A stretch of 64,000 nt of DNA from an uncultured Lachnospiraceae bacterium (GTDB lineage: Bacteria > Bacillota > Clostridia > Lachnospirales > Lachnospiraceae), in assembly GCA_930972465.1 (NCBI GenBank), contig CAKNHF010000008.1, forward strand, positions 30,604-94,603, read 5' to 3'. A program made the translations under genes and the position numbers. A model generated the notes under the pieces. The model was given only the letters and a program-made list of their open reading frames with translations. It had not been told where the DNA came from and did no database searches. Positions 48,858 through 58,894 of the stretch are shown one piece after another. Within the stretch, counting starts at the first letter, position 1; the number at the start of each line of letters is the position of its first letter.

Positions 48858-51110
48858 TTATAAATGCCAGATGTCTCTGTTATACTCTTCGATCGTTCTG
48901 TCGGATGAGAAGAACCCTGCCTTTGCGATATTCACAAGCATCATCTTCGCCCAGGTCTTTCTGTCTGCGTAAGCTTCCAGCGCCTTTTCCTTTGTCTCCT
49001 TATAAGAATCAAAGTCAAGCAGCGTCATGAACCAGTCTTTATTGATCAGCTCTTTCTGGAGACGTTCCAGATTCTCCTTCTGTCCCACTTTCAGCATCTC
49101 ATCGCCTGTAATGAAATCAATCGCCGCTTTGATCGCCGGATTGCTGTCATAATAATCCTTTGCGACATAATCCGCTTTCGCATAGTGTTCGATGACCTCG
49201 TCACTGGACGCGCCGAATACGAAGATATTGTCATCGCCTACCGCCTCGTGGATCTCCACATTTGCTCCGTCTTCAGTTCCCAGAGTCACAGCGCCGTTGA
49301 GCATGAACTTCATATTTCCTGTTCCGCTCGCCTCTTTGGATGCGAGAGAGATCTGCTCGGAAATATCACATGCCGGAATTAATTTCCCTGCTTTCGTCAC
49401 ATTATAGTTTTCAACCATGACCACTCTCAGGTATTTGTTCACTTCCGGATCATTGTTAATGATCTCCTGCAGACAGAGAATCAGATGAATGATATCTTTT
49501 GCGATGACATAGGCCGGAGCTGCCTTTGCTCCGAAAATCGCAGTCACCGGAGCAGCCGGGATCTTGCCTGCCTTGATCTCCAGGTATTTGTCAATGATGT
49601 AGAGAGCGTTGAGCTGCTGGCGTTTGTACTCATGGAGACGTTTCACCTGGATATCAAAAATCGTATCAGGGCTGACTTCAATGTCCTGCGTCTCTTTCAG
49701 ATAGGCACAAAGCGTCTCTTTATTCTTGTGCTTGATTTCAAGGAGTTTGTTCAGTACTGCGTCATCATCTTTGTATTCCAGCAGTTTTTCAAGTTCTGCG
49801 GCATCCTTTTTATATCCCTCTCCGATCAGACTGTCTATATATTCTGTCAGCAGCGGATTGCAGTGGATGAGCCAGCGGCGGAATGTAATTCCGTTTGTCT
49901 TGTTGTTAAACTTTTCCGGATAGATCCTGTAGAAGTTATTCAGCTCAGAATTCTTCAGGATCTCTGTGTGGAGTGCCGCAACACCGTTTACACTGAATCC
50001 GTAGTGGATATCAATATGCGCCATATGTACTGTGTCATTTCTGTCAATGACCGCGACACTTTCATCCTCATATTTTCTTCTTACTTTGTCGTCCAGAACC
50101 TCAATGATCGGCATGAGCTGGGGAACTACCTTCTTCAGATAGTATACCGGCCATTTCTCGAGAGCCTCCGCAAGGATCGTATGGTTTGTGTAAGCGCATG
50201 TCCTGGATACCACATCAATGGCATCGTCCATATCCATTCCCCTCTGTACGAGCAGACGGATCAGTTCCGGGATCACCATGGTCGGATGAGTATCGTTGAT
50301 CTGGATAACCGCGTAATCCGGCAGATCATACAGATTGCATCCCTTTGCCGTACACTCGTCAAGAATAAGCTGCGCGCCTGCGCTTACCATGAAATACTGC
50401 TGATAGATACGGAGCAGCCTTCCCTTCTCGTCGCTGTCGTCGGGATAGAGGAACAGAGTAAGATTTTTCTGGATATCATCTTTGTCAAAGTCGATTCCCT
50501 CCTCCACAATGGACTCATCTACGGAATCAAGATCAAACAGATGAAGTTTGTTTGTCTTATTGTTGTATCCCGTTACTTCAATGTCATACATTCTCGCATT
50601 GACTTTCAGCCCCTTGAATTCAACCGGGTAGGCCACATCTGTCTTTTTCAGCCAGGACTGTTTCTCAATCCACGGATTCGGCGTCTCTTTCTGAAGATGA
50701 TTCTCAAACTCCTGTTTAAACAATCCAAGATGATAATTCAGACCGATTCCGTCTCCGGCCAGCCCCAGTGTCGCGATGGAATCAAGGAAGCACGCCGCAA
50801 GACGTCCAAGACCGCCGTTTCCAAGTGACGGCTCCGGCTCGGCTTCCTCAATCTGTGCGATGTCTTTCCCGTTTGCTTCCAGAATCTCTTTCACTTCTTT
50901 ATAAATACCAAGGTTGATCATATTATTAGACAGAAGTTTTCCAATAAGAAATTCTGCAGATATATAATAAAGTTTTTTCTTACTGTCTGTGCGTTCCTTC
51001 TCAGATGCCATCTCCTGCACAATTGACAGAAGCGCATGATAGATTTCTTCATTGGATGCCTGTGCAATTTCTTTTCCAAGAACCTGTTTTAACTTTTCCT
51101 GAATGTTCAT
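48858..51110 (-). CDS. glgP: Glycogen/maltodextrin phosphorylase
   Basis: The start is ATG 51110 ([20 protein letters not shown]), after AAAGGAGAAGTACC. The 750-residue enzyme releases glucose 1-phosphate from alpha-glucans. It has [22 protein letters not shown] (substrate site), [20 protein letters not shown], and the PLP site [33 protein letters not shown] with the cofactor Lys in MKFMLNG. Length suits bacterial members. malQ follows after the repeat element, so the pair forms a maltodextrin/glycogen module. Confidence 0.96.
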   Translation of the reverse strand: MNIQEKLKQVLGKEIAQASNEEIYHALLSIVQEMASEKERTDSKKKLYYISAEFLIGKLLSNNMINLGIYKEVKEILEANGKDIAQIEEAEPEPSLGNGGLGRLAACFLDSIATLGLAGDGIGLNYHLGLFKQEFENHLQKETPNPWIEKQSWLKKTDVAYPVEFKGLKVNARMYDIEVTGYNNKTNKLHLFDLDSVDESIVEEGIDFDKDDIQKNLTLFLYPDDSDEKGRLLRIYQQYFMVSAGAQLILDECTAKGCNLYDLPDYAVIQINDTHPTMVIPELIRLLVQRGMDMDDAIDVVSRTCAYTNHTILAEALEKWPVYYLKKVVPQLMPIIEVLDDKVRRKYEDESVAVIDRNDTVHMAHIDIHYGFSVNGVAALHTEILKNSELNNFYRIYPEKFNNKTNGITFRRWLIHCNPLLTEYIDSLIGEGYKKDAAELEKLLEYKDDDAVLNKLLEIKHKNKETLCAYLKETQDIEVSPDTIFDIQVKRLHEYKRQQLNALYIIDKYLEIKAGKIPAAPVTAIFGAKAAPAYVIAKDIIHLILCLQEIINNDPEVNKYLRVVMVENYNVTKAGKLIPACDISEQISLASKEASGTGNMKFMLNGAVTLGTEDGANVEIHEAVGDDNIFVFGASSDEVIEHYAKADYVAKDYYDSNPAIKAAIDFITGDEMLKVGQKENLERLQKELINKDWFMTLLDFDSYKETKEKALEAYADRKTWAKMMLVNIAKAGFFSSDRTIEEYNRDIWHL

Positions 51111-51268
51111 GGTACTTCTCCTTTCAAAACCATTCATATTCGTTTCTTACTTTCCGCTACCGCTCATACTCCTTGCAGATGAACAAGACGCTGCGTCCCG
51201 ACTCTCACGGAAACGGTATGAACTGTAACCTTCTATACTGCATTTTAGTACGCTTTCTTTTATATTTC

Positions 51269-51298
51269 TTGCAAAATACTTTCATTTTATTGTACAAT
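51269..51298 (+). promoter_or_regulatory. Promoter of the AraC gene at 51397
   Basis: TTGCAA (51269-51274), an 18-bp spacer and TACAAT (51293-51298) on the plus strand. glgP is divergent, and its own promoter could not be assigned with confidence in this 286-bp gap. Confidence 0.5.
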
Positions 51299-51396
51299 AC
51301 TATCATTATCCGGTATTCCTCGCACGTACATGCAGAAGGACACACCCCCGAGGAAAAATTCCGCCCGGATTCCCGGAAAGGAGCGCGATCTGAACT

Positions 51397-52296
51397 ATGA
51401 ATCTCAATGAATATCAGAACTATCATGAAACGAAGACGCACACTGCCTCTGATTTCCCCTATACCACATATCTGTGCTCTATTCCGCTCGATTTCACCCA
51501 GGTTCCCACCCACTGGCACTCTGAAATCGAACTGATTGTGATCAAGAAGGGCCGCGGACTCGTCTCTGTTGATTTTCAGCGCCACAATGTCTCTGCCGGC
51601 GATATCATTTTCATACGCCCCGGGCGCCTCCATTCTATTGAGCAGGAACCGGGCCGCTCCATGGAGTACGAAAATATCATTCTGAAACCTGATCTTCTCG
51701 TTTCCGGACAGAACGACCTGTGTGCAGTCCGTTTTATCACCCCGCTTATGACGGGCCGGCTTCCCGTTGACACTTTTATCACTCCTGCCCTTTCTTATTA
51801 CAGAGAAGCATCCGGATATATCCGTCAGATTGATCTTCTCTGCGGCACAAAACCAGAGGGATATCAGCTCGGAGTGAAAGGCTTTCTCTTTCAGTTTATC
51901 TTCCTGCTGATTGCCAACAGGCTGAAAGAAGAGGAAGAACCTGCTATTCAGTCAAAAACACTTGAAAAACTTAAGACCATACTGAAGTATGTAGAAGAGC
52001 ACTACACGGATCACATCACGATCGAAGATATGGCGTCGCTGACTTACTACAGCAAATCCCATTTCATGAAATTTTTCAAATCTCATATGGGAAGCGGCTT
52101 CATCGAATATCTGAATGATTACCGGCTGACAATGGCCGAACGGCTTTTGAGATCTTCTGATCTTTCAGTGCTCGAGGTCGCAGAGCAGAGCGGATTTGAC
52201 AATCTTTCCTATTTCAATCGGATCTTCAAGAAAAAGTACGGGAATTCTCCCGGGAAGTATCGCGGAACCCTGACCGGCAGTCCCGCAGCCCGGTAA
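51397..52296 (+). CDS. AraC-family regulator with cupin sensor domain
   Basis: This 299-residue regulator has an N-terminal cupin-like arm (THWHSEIELIVIKKGRGLVSVDF, GDIIFIRPGRLHSIEQ) that probably binds a sugar. Its C-terminal double helix-turn-helix is DHITIEDMASLTYYSKSHFMKFFKSHMGSGFIEYLNDYRLTMAERLL and SVLEVAEQSGFDNLSYFNRIFKKKYGNSPGKYR. An in-frame TGA just upstream fixes the start at 51397; the ribosome-binding site GGAG is 13 bases away. It is divergent from glgP and may regulate it. Confidence 0.87.
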   Translation: MNLNEYQNYHETKTHTASDFPYTTYLCSIPLDFTQVPTHWHSEIELIVIKKGRGLVSVDFQRHNVSAGDIIFIRPGRLHSIEQEPGRSMEYENIILKPDLLVSGQNDLCAVRFITPLMTGRLPVDTFITPALSYYREASGYIRQIDLLCGTKPEGYQLGVKGFLFQFIFLLIANRLKEEEEPAIQSKTLEKLKTILKYVEEHYTDHITIEDMASLTYYSKSHFMKFFKSHMGSGFIEYLNDYRLTMAERLLRSSDLSVLEVAEQSGFDNLSYFNRIFKKKYGNSPGKYRGTLTGSPAAR

Positions 52297-52304
52297 TAAC
52301 GTTT

Positions 52305-53228
52305 TCATTCTGCCGTTCCCAGACAGTTTTTCAGTGCGCGGACATACAGTTCTCCCATTCTGGTAAGAACCGCATTTTTTCTTGTAATATATCCGATTTC
52401 CATAATACTGTTATGATTTTTCTCATCATCCCGGAAGGGAACCGCCGTAAACTCATTCCCGTTCAGTTCCTCGCAGATGATCCCGGAACAGAGAGTGTAG
52501 CCGTTCAGCCCGATCATCAGGTTCAGCATGGTCGCCCTGTCATTTGCCCGGATAATTCTGGGATAATCATTGGTCGAGAGGATTTCCTCGGCAAGGTAGA
52601 ACGAACTGCTGTCCCCCTGCTCAAATGCAAGACATGGATACTCTGTCAGCTGATCAAAACTGATCGACATTTTTTTTGCCAGAGGGTGTCCTTTCCAGAG
52701 GTAGACATAGGCCTTGCAGTCAATCAGATGATGAAAAGTAAGATTGGATGATCTCAGAAGCTTTTCCATGCTCTTCCTGTTAAAATCAGAAAGATAAAGA
52801 ATTCCTATCTCACTTTTCATACTGCTTACGTCGCTGATCACTTCCGCTGTCTTTGTCTCGCGGATGGCAAACTCATACTTGGACATGTCAAATTCCTTTG
52901 CCATGTCCACAAACGCCTTAACCGCAAAGGAATAGTGCTGAGTGGATACACCGAACTTTTTCTTCAGCGTTCCGTTTTTTCCATATCGCTCCAGAATCCC
53001 TTCGTATTCGCTGTAAAGCTGTCTGGCATAGAGAAGGAATTCCGCTCCGTCGTTTGTCAGCGTTACGCCTCTCCCGCTGCGGTAGAACAGCGTAATTCCC
53101 AGCTCTTTCTCCAGCTCCTGTACTGCGCTGGTCAGAGACGGCTGGGAGACATAGAGGCGTTCCGCCGCTTTATTGATGGATCTGGTTTCTGCTATAGTGA
53201 TAATATAATTCAGCTGTGCCAGCGTCAT
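52305..53228 (-). CDS. LysR-family transcriptional regulator
   Basis: The start is ATG 53228 (MTLAQLNYIITIAETRSINK), after AGGAGGTCAGAT; the longer upstream frame is not used. The 307-residue protein has the LysR helix-turn-helix (INKAAERLYVSQPSLTSAVQELEKELGITLFYR) and a substrate-binding C-terminal domain. It is convergent with the AraC gene and divergent from the HD gene. Target unknown. Confidence 0.88.
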   Translation of the reverse strand: MTLAQLNYIITIAETRSINKAAERLYVSQPSLTSAVQELEKELGITLFYRSGRGVTLTNDGAEFLLYARQLYSEYEGILERYGKNGTLKKKFGVSTQHYSFAVKAFVDMAKEFDMSKYEFAIRETKTAEVISDVSSMKSEIGILYLSDFNRKSMEKLLRSSNLTFHHLIDCKAYVYLWKGHPLAKKMSISFDQLTEYPCLAFEQGDSSSFYLAEEILSTNDYPRIIRANDRATMLNLMIGLNGYTLCSGIICEELNGNEFTAVPFRDDEKNHNSIMEIGYITRKNAVLTRMGELYVRALKNCLGTAE

Positions 53229-53449
53229 ATCTGACCTCCTGTTCCTGATTCGTTCTGCATTTCCTTTTTCAAACTGCGGATGGATCTTTGCGCTATCATT
53301 ATACCTCATCCCCCACTGTTCTTCCATACCGCGGATCCGATCTTTCTCTTGAAATGCTGTCTTCCGGATGGTAATATAAAAAGGTCAAAGGCGACGGGAG
53401 GGGGTTCCGTTGCCTTTTCATCTTTTCCAAATGAAAGGGGAAATACAAT

Positions 53450-53944
53450 ATGACAGAAATGATCGCACAGATCACAGAAAAAATGATCGCTTATGACAGC
53501 GGTGATATCCACAGAATCGAGCATTTCATCAAGGTATACGGATACGCATCCGCGATCGGAAAACTTGAAGGACTGGATCCCCGCACACAGGAGCTGCTGG
53601 AAGCTGCCGCACTGCTCCACGATATCGGCATCAAAGTAAGCGAAGAAAAATATCACAGCAGCGCCGGAAAATATCAGGAGATCGAAGGTCCCGCCGAAGC
53701 GAGAAAACTTCTGGACGGAATCTGCCCGGACAAAGAACTGACGGACCGTGTATGCTGGCTAATCGGACATCACCACACATATTCAGACATTCAGGATATA
53801 GATCACCAGATTCTGGTGGAAGCAGATTTTCTGGTCAACCTGGCGGAAGATCACGCTTCAGAAGAATCTGTCCGTCATACTCTGAAAACAATCTTCCGCA
53901 CCGGAAGCGGCATCCGCTTTTTAAGATCAATATGGAACTTATAA
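53450..53944 (+). CDS. HD-domain hydrolase
   Basis: This 164-residue protein has the HD metal site: HRIEHFIKVYGYASAIG, LEAAALLHDIGIKVSEEKYH and WLIGHHHTYSDIQDIDHQILVEADFLVNLAEDHA. Such proteins are small phosphohydrolases that often act on nucleotides. The length is normal for stand-alone HD hydrolases of Clostridia. It is divergent from a LysR gene and convergent with the truncated MalY/PatB-like gene. Substrate unknown. Confidence 0.85.
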   Translation: MTEMIAQITEKMIAYDSGDIHRIEHFIKVYGYASAIGKLEGLDPRTQELLEAAALLHDIGIKVSEEKYHSSAGKYQEIEGPAEARKLLDGICPDKELTDRVCWLIGHHHTYSDIQDIDHQILVEADFLVNLAEDHASEESVRHTLKTIFRTGSGIRFLRSIWNL

Positions 53945-54014
53945 AATCAGCGTTCATACTCAGGAAAGAAGACCGCATACCGATGATTGAGTGCGCCATG
54001 TATTTGAATATCAT

Positions 54015-55004
54015 TTACTGTATTCTTCTTCCCGGAAGGCGGACAAATGCTTCAATTCCTCTTTTCAGCCGCATAAGTCCATCTTTCAGCCTCTCCCTGG
54101 GACAGGCTGCATTCATTCTCAGGAATCCTTCTCCCGCTTTTCCATACTCGCTTCCCTCACACAGGTACAGCCCTGTTTCTCTGCGCAGAAAGTCTTTCAG
54201 CTCCACATCCTTTTCTGTGATTCTGCGGCAGTCTATCCATAACAGATAAGTAGCCTCTGATGAAACAAGACTTACTTCCGGAATCTGTGTCCTAAGAAAT
54301 TTCGCCGCCTCACGCTTATTTTCATACAGATATTTTCTCAGTTCTTCAAGCCACGGAGCACCGTTACGCCATGCCGCAATGGCGGCTGACATGGCAAATA
54401 CATTCGGCTCTGCCGCCTCATCTGTATTCAGCCCGCGCCATACCTTATGACGCAGATGCCCGATCTTTTCCATTGTATCCCGATCCCAGATCTTTCCTAC
54501 CGGATTGTGAGAATTGCAGAAAATCATCATACTTGCCTGCGGATCCGCCAGTTTTGCTTCCAATTCGCAAAAGTCAATCGAATATTCCCCGTTTTCATAT
54601 CTCAGCGGACATTCCAGAACGTATCTCCCATTATTCACAATAGAATTGAAGAAAATATTGTATACCGGCGTCAGAAGCACGATTTTCTCTCCCACAGTCG
54701 TCATTTTTCTGACTATGCTGGAAATGGCCGGCACAACACCGGTACAAAAGATCATCCACTCTTTCTCCATATGAAAGTGATGACGCACCTGCCACCAGTC
54801 CTCAATTGCACGGTACCATTCTTCCGGCACGACAGTGTAACCGAACACTCCATGTCCGGCACGTTTCTGAATCGTCTCCTTAATCTCCGGAGCCGTCTCA
54901 AAATCCATATCGGCAACCCACATGGGAAGTTCATTTGCCGCCACATCCCACTTTAATGAGTAAGTCCCCCGCCGGTCTGTCGGCAGGTCAAAATTATAAT
55001 TCAT
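54015..55004 (-). pseudogene. MalY/PatB-type C-S lyase with internal deletion removing the PLP lysine
   Basis: The 329-residue frame starts like PatB/MalY (MNYNFDLPTDRRGTYSLKWD, LPMWVADMDFETAPEI, HGVFGYTVVPEEWYRAIEDW) and ends like it (ATYLLWIDCR, YGKAGEGFLRMNAACPRERL). In the middle DTMEKIGHL joins directly to RHKVWRGLNTDEAAEPNVFA. Full-length relatives are about 390 residues and have some 60 residues there, including the conserved VISDEIH motif and the PLP-binding Lys in a SxSKxF-type motif. The frame is kept. Without the lysine it cannot form the internal aldimine, so it is probably inactive as a lyase. The junction CATAAGGTATGG suggests deletion between short repeats. Confidence 0.8.
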
Positions 55005-55103
55005 ATTTTCTCTTTGCTCATAGAATCCTCCTGATAATTCATGTTCCTCTGTTCATTTGATAAGCAACCGTTGAAAGGCTGTATTCGTACATCCTCTGAT
55101 AAA

Positions 55104-55132
55104 ATAATAGCAGAATGGATTTTTCATAACAA
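55104..55132 (-). promoter_or_regulatory. Promoter of the MalY/PatB-like gene
   Basis: TTGTTA (55127-55132), a 17-bp spacer and TATTAT (55104-55109) on the minus strand. It lies in the 333-bp divergent gap 55005-55337, which otherwise holds only the LysR promoter and no convincing gene. Confidence 0.5.
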
Positions 55133-55276
55133 ATATTTATATTTTATAGAATATCATAGTCAAAACATATGCAGACAGCTATCGCCCGGAGAGATGAAAT
55201 TCTAACTGCAGCAGCCTGCACTGAATCCGATTTTTCAATTAATCATACTCTCGCTATAACACGCAGGAGGTTGGAG

Positions 55277-55305
55277 TTGTATATTTTTCTGTGACCTTAT
55301 ATAAT
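55277..55305 (+). promoter_or_regulatory. Promoter of the LysR gene at 55338
   Basis: TTGTAT (55277-55282), a 17-bp spacer and TATAAT (55300-55305) on the plus strand. LysR regulators often control the divergent gene, here the MalY/PatB-like gene. Confidence 0.55.
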
Positions 55306-55337
55306 GGTTTTAAAGTAAAATCAGGAAGGAGAATATC

Positions 55338-56249
55338 ATGGAACTGCGCGTCCTGAACTATTTTCTTGCCATCGCAAGAGAACAGAGCATCGTACATGCT
55401 GCAGAGAGTCTTCATCTTTCACAGCCTACACTTTCCACACAGATCAAAGGGCTGGAAGAAGAACTTGGAAAGCAGCTTCTCATACGCGGAACAAAAGGCT
55501 CCCGCAAAATCACTCTGACAGAAGAAGGGATGATTTTGAGAAAACGGGCAGAAGAAATTCTGGATCTGGTCAGAAGAACTGAAAACGAGATTTCCATGAG
55601 TGACGATATTATCATGGGAGATGTCTATATCGGAACAGGAGAAACTGACGGTGTCCGTCTGATCGCGCGTGCGGCTCAATCGCTTCAGAGCCGCCATCCC
55701 GGCATTCATTACCATATTTCCAGCGGAAACGCGGTCTACGTATCAGAATATCTCGATAAAGGACTTATTGATTTCGGTGTTGTTTTCGGAGATGTCGATC
55801 TGAAAAAATACAGCGCTCTGGAAACATCCTACTCTGAAACCTGGGGTGTTCTGATGCGAAAAGATTCTGTTCTTGCGGACAGGGAAACGATTTCACCGGA
55901 AGATCTCCGGGACAAGCCTCTGATTCTTTCCCAGCAGGAATCCCCCGGCGGAAGCCTTACTCAGTGGATAGGACGGGACACTTCTGAGCTGAATGTCATA
56001 GCCACCTATAACCTTCTTTATAATGCCTCGCTTCTGGTAGACGAGGGACTGGGGTATGCCATCGGCTACGACAAGATTATCAACACAACCGGAGACAGCA
56101 GTCTCTGTTTCCGTCCGCTGAATCCCAGACTCGAAAATAAAATGAGCATAATCTGGAAAAAATATCATCTTTTTTCAAAAGCCGCAGAAAAATTTCTCGA
56201 GGTACTCCGGGATTTACTGAGCCGGCCGGATTCTTCGGATACGTTGTAA
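55338..56249 (+). CDS. LysR-family transcriptional regulator (CysB/cystine-metabolism-like context)
   Basis: This 303-residue regulator has the LysR helix-turn-helix (SIVHAAESLHLSQPTLSTQIKGLEEELGKQLLIRG) and an effector domain (GDVYIGTGETDGVRLIARAAQ, DFGVVFGDVDLKKYSALE, PLILSQQESPGGSLTQWI). ATG follows AGGAAGGAGAATATC. It is divergent from the deleted MalY/PatB-like gene, which it probably controlled. Effector unknown. A hairpin (CGCAGAAGG 56271-56279 with CCTTCTGCG 56297-56305) follows without a U-run. Confidence 0.88.
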   Translation: MELRVLNYFLAIAREQSIVHAAESLHLSQPTLSTQIKGLEEELGKQLLIRGTKGSRKITLTEEGMILRKRAEEILDLVRRTENEISMSDDIIMGDVYIGTGETDGVRLIARAAQSLQSRHPGIHYHISSGNAVYVSEYLDKGLIDFGVVFGDVDLKKYSALETSYSETWGVLMRKDSVLADRETISPEDLRDKPLILSQQESPGGSLTQWIGRDTSELNVIATYNLLYNASLLVDEGLGYAIGYDKIINTTGDSSLCFRPLNPRLENKMSIIWKKYHLFSKAAEKFLEVLRDLLSRPDSSDTL

Positions 56250-56335
56250 ATTCCGAATACAGCGACAGACCGCAGAAGGTCTTTAATTTCTTATCCCCTT
56301 CTGCGATCTCCGTCAATGACTGTGAAATGATATTT

Positions 56336-57532
56336 CTACTTTTCGCCGGCCTGAATGTGAATCTGATGTTTCGCTGATTTTTCGGCCGCACCTGCTTTAT
56401 TTATCCTTTTTCTCGTATTTCTCCCAAAATTTATGGCTCGCAATACAATGTAGCACAAATAGGAAAGCGCCAGAAACACTGCCGCCAGGGCCGATTTTTC
56501 CAGATATAACAATTCCGGTGCCCCCTTCTCACATCTGAGCCAGTTTAACATGCGTTCTGACTTGTCATTTATCAAACGTTCCCAGAACTCGAAATCTGAC
56601 CATTTTGGAGGTATCAGATCTTCCGGTATCTGCACCTGAAAACGAAGAAATATCAGCAGGATGATGACGATTCCCAGAATACCCCCGATCCGAATCGCCA
56701 CGCCTTTTATATACACGGGATCTGACCGATGCCCGTTTTTATAATATTCAATATTTTCTGTGAATTCCCTCCTGAAAATTCGAAACTCTTCCAGCAGGAG
56801 ACGCAGCAGCCATATCCACAGCAAAAAGCAGAGACCAAATCCCGCCGCTCCAAGCAGGACAGTTATAAACCTGTAATCCAGTGCTGTTCCTTCAAACCCC
56901 AGTTCCCCTTCCAGGTTCTGTTCCAGCGAAGATAATGTAACGTCATCGGATACCTGGATATTTATTCTGTCCAGCGCATTCGTGTTCAAATCTTTCGCCT
57001 GAAATACGGCGCTCCTCTCTGCTTCCGTCAGCATTCCAAGGACCACATAATCGCTCCCGTCCATTGTAATGGAAAGACCGGTTGCGTCATCAGTTCCGAA
57101 AAGTGCCTGGGCAGTATCTTCCCCGATCAGGCAGCTTTTTTCCACCGTGCCGTCCAGTATCACACTGGATGTAAACAGCAGGCTGCTGCTTCCTTCCACA
57201 ACATATATCTCTGTTTCCGCAAACCGTCCCAGATCCCGGTTCTGAAGCTGACGAATGCCTTCCTTTCCCCAGAGAGCATAGGAAAACGGATCTTCCGCTT
57301 CCTGATTACGTATCCTCATCTGTTCTGCTTCCATACAGGAATAAGCATTTCCATCCGACCGGATCAGTGTGATACGGTTGTCATACCGTTCCAGTTCCCG
57401 CTGCCGGGTCATCCCCAGATAATAAAATAATAGCCCCAGGACAGTAAGAAAAACAAAGGCGGCTGCCGCTGCATCATTCTTCTTCCATCTGTCTCGCCGG
57501 ACTCCTGTGTTTTTTCTGTATTTTTTCATCAC
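56336..57532 (-). CDS. MacB-like membrane protein with extracytoplasmic domain
   Basis: This 398-residue protein has an N-terminal helix (about 24-43), a large outside domain (about 45-215) with MacB-PCD-like features (CLIGEDTAQALFGTDDATGLSITMDGSDYVVLGMLTEAE), and three more helices. MacB-type permeases have this shape, but it lacks an ATPase and is shorter. It overlaps the HlyD-like gene by four bases. It is probably a partner of that adaptor. Export function is inferred. Confidence 0.6.
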   Translation of the reverse strand: MMKKYRKNTGVRRDRWKKNDAAAAAFVFLTVLGLLFYYLGMTRQRELERYDNRITLIRSDGNAYSCMEAEQMRIRNQEAEDPFSYALWGKEGIRQLQNRDLGRFAETEIYVVEGSSSLLFTSSVILDGTVEKSCLIGEDTAQALFGTDDATGLSITMDGSDYVVLGMLTEAERSAVFQAKDLNTNALDRINIQVSDDVTLSSLEQNLEGELGFEGTALDYRFITVLLGAAGFGLCFLLWIWLLRLLLEEFRIFRREFTENIEYYKNGHRSDPVYIKGVAIRIGGILGIVIILLIFLRFQVQIPEDLIPPKWSDFEFWERLINDKSERMLNWLRCEKGAPELLYLEKSALAAVFLALSYLCYIVLRAINFGRNTRKRINKAGAAEKSAKHQIHIQAGEK

Positions 57533-58890
57533 TCAATTATTACAACCCTGCTTCCGTCCGTAATGTCCTTGTTTGCAGATAAGATCACATCTCCGGAGAC
57601 GGTTTCTTCCAGAGCTGCATATCTCTCATTTTTATCCAGCACATTCACGATCATTTCTTTTGCGACCGTTTCATTTCCAAGCACCGTGTCCTGTTCTTCC
57701 GTCACATAAATAAAGTACTGATAGTTTCCGTTCTGTCTCAGACACTGAAGAGGGACACAGGTGTCATATTCCTCCGATCTATTGTCAACTGTCACCGATA
57801 CAGTGCTTCCCACAGCGTACAGATCTCCGGGAATATCTGCAGTCAGGGTATATCCGTCCGTATTACCGGTCTCTGTATTATTCGCCTTTGAAACAGCCGC
57901 ATTACTGACAACATAACTCTCCTCTTCTCCATTCAGATTTTCTCCCATCAGGGTCACCGTGCCTGACTGTGTAATATCATCACGGTATTCTTCGGGAAAT
58001 GCGGCCTCAAGCCGCACGCCTCCGTCAGAATCAGCGATCAGCACCGCAACACCCGCAGTGGTCTCTATTCCTGGATTTACAAGGATCCTGTCCACAACTC
58101 CCTGATATTCTGCCAGATACTGTCCCTCATTCTCCAGAAAAGGCTGCAGTTCCTTCAAACTTTCCTCCAGCAGTGCAGTATCCCCATCCAGAGCCAGATC
58201 CTCCTTGGTCTGCTGCAGAGAATCTGCAGCTGCCTGTACTATCTTATCCTGTTCCCTGACAACTCTTTCATAGGCACTCTGAGCAGCTTCCATCGCATTT
58301 TCCAGTTCCAATGCCGTCGATTCATTATAATAGGACTCATCCGGCACAGCTCCGTTTTCCGCGGAACCTTCCGGCGCCGTCTGTTCGAAGACCGGATGTG
58401 TATCTATATATTCATTGTAGGTATTAACCGCTTCTTCATAATCGCGATACGCCAGATCCTTTTCCTCCTGAGCATCTGATACGGCATCCTGATAAGCCTT
58501 CTCCGCTCTGGATACAGTCAGATCATTTTTCTCTTCCGCATCTGCGATCTGTTCTTTGATGTCTCCGATCTTTTCCCCCAGTCTCTGTGTATCCACTGTA
58601 AACAAAACGTCTCCGGATTTCACCTGCTGTCCCGGACTTACCCTCACACTTTTCACCATCAGTCCGGAAGGTACATACTGCAGAAAGTTATCCTTTGCCT
58701 CTATGAGGCCATCCAGCCGGATCTCATGTGAGATCGTCTGCCCTGCTGCTTTTGTAACAGTTACCTTCGCTTTTGTAACAGATGCTGCTCCTCTGGAAAA
58801 TATAGTCAGCACGATCATAAACGCAAAAAATATGACGGTGATCCGGATCCACTGTTTCTGTTTCATGATATTATCTTCTCGCTTTCCCAT
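57529..58890 (-). CDS. HlyD/RND-type membrane-fusion (adaptor) protein
   Basis: This 453-residue protein has one N-terminal helix and a lipoyl-like barrel (GQTISHEIRLDGLIEAKDNFLQYVPSGLMVKSVRVSPGQQVKSGDVLFTVDTQRL). A long helical hairpin rich in Glu/Ala/Gln spans about 100-240, and beta-barrel domains follow. It belongs to the efflux adaptor family that links inner-membrane pumps to the outside. It starts five bases after the MalG-type permease and overlaps the MacB-like gene. An ATG at 58866 is an alternative start. Confidence 0.8.
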   Translation of the reverse strand: MGKREDNIMKQKQWIRITVIFFAFMIVLTIFSRGAASVTKAKVTVTKAAGQTISHEIRLDGLIEAKDNFLQYVPSGLMVKSVRVSPGQQVKSGDVLFTVDTQRLGEKIGDIKEQIADAEEKNDLTVSRAEKAYQDAVSDAQEEKDLAYRDYEEAVNTYNEYIDTHPVFEQTAPEGSAENGAVPDESYYNESTALELENAMEAAQSAYERVVREQDKIVQAAADSLQQTKEDLALDGDTALLEESLKELQPFLENEGQYLAEYQGVVDRILVNPGIETTAGVAVLIADSDGGVRLEAAFPEEYRDDITQSGTVTLMGENLNGEEESYVVSNAAVSKANNTETGNTDGYTLTADIPGDLYAVGSTVSVTVDNRSEEYDTCVPLQCLRQNGNYQYFIYVTEEQDTVLGNETVAKEMIVNVLDKNERYAALEETVSGDVILSANKDITDGSRVVIIE

Positions 58891-58894
58891 GTTT

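Noticed and set aside
49485-50828. Long 447-codon open frame on the plus strand
   Set aside because: It lies wholly antisense to glgP, whose protein sequence is well conserved. The antisense product has no recognisable domain.
55169-55294. 41-codon open frame in the divergent gap before the LysR gene
   Set aside because: It has no ribosome-binding site, no recognisable composition, and overlaps the LysR promoter region. Probably chance.
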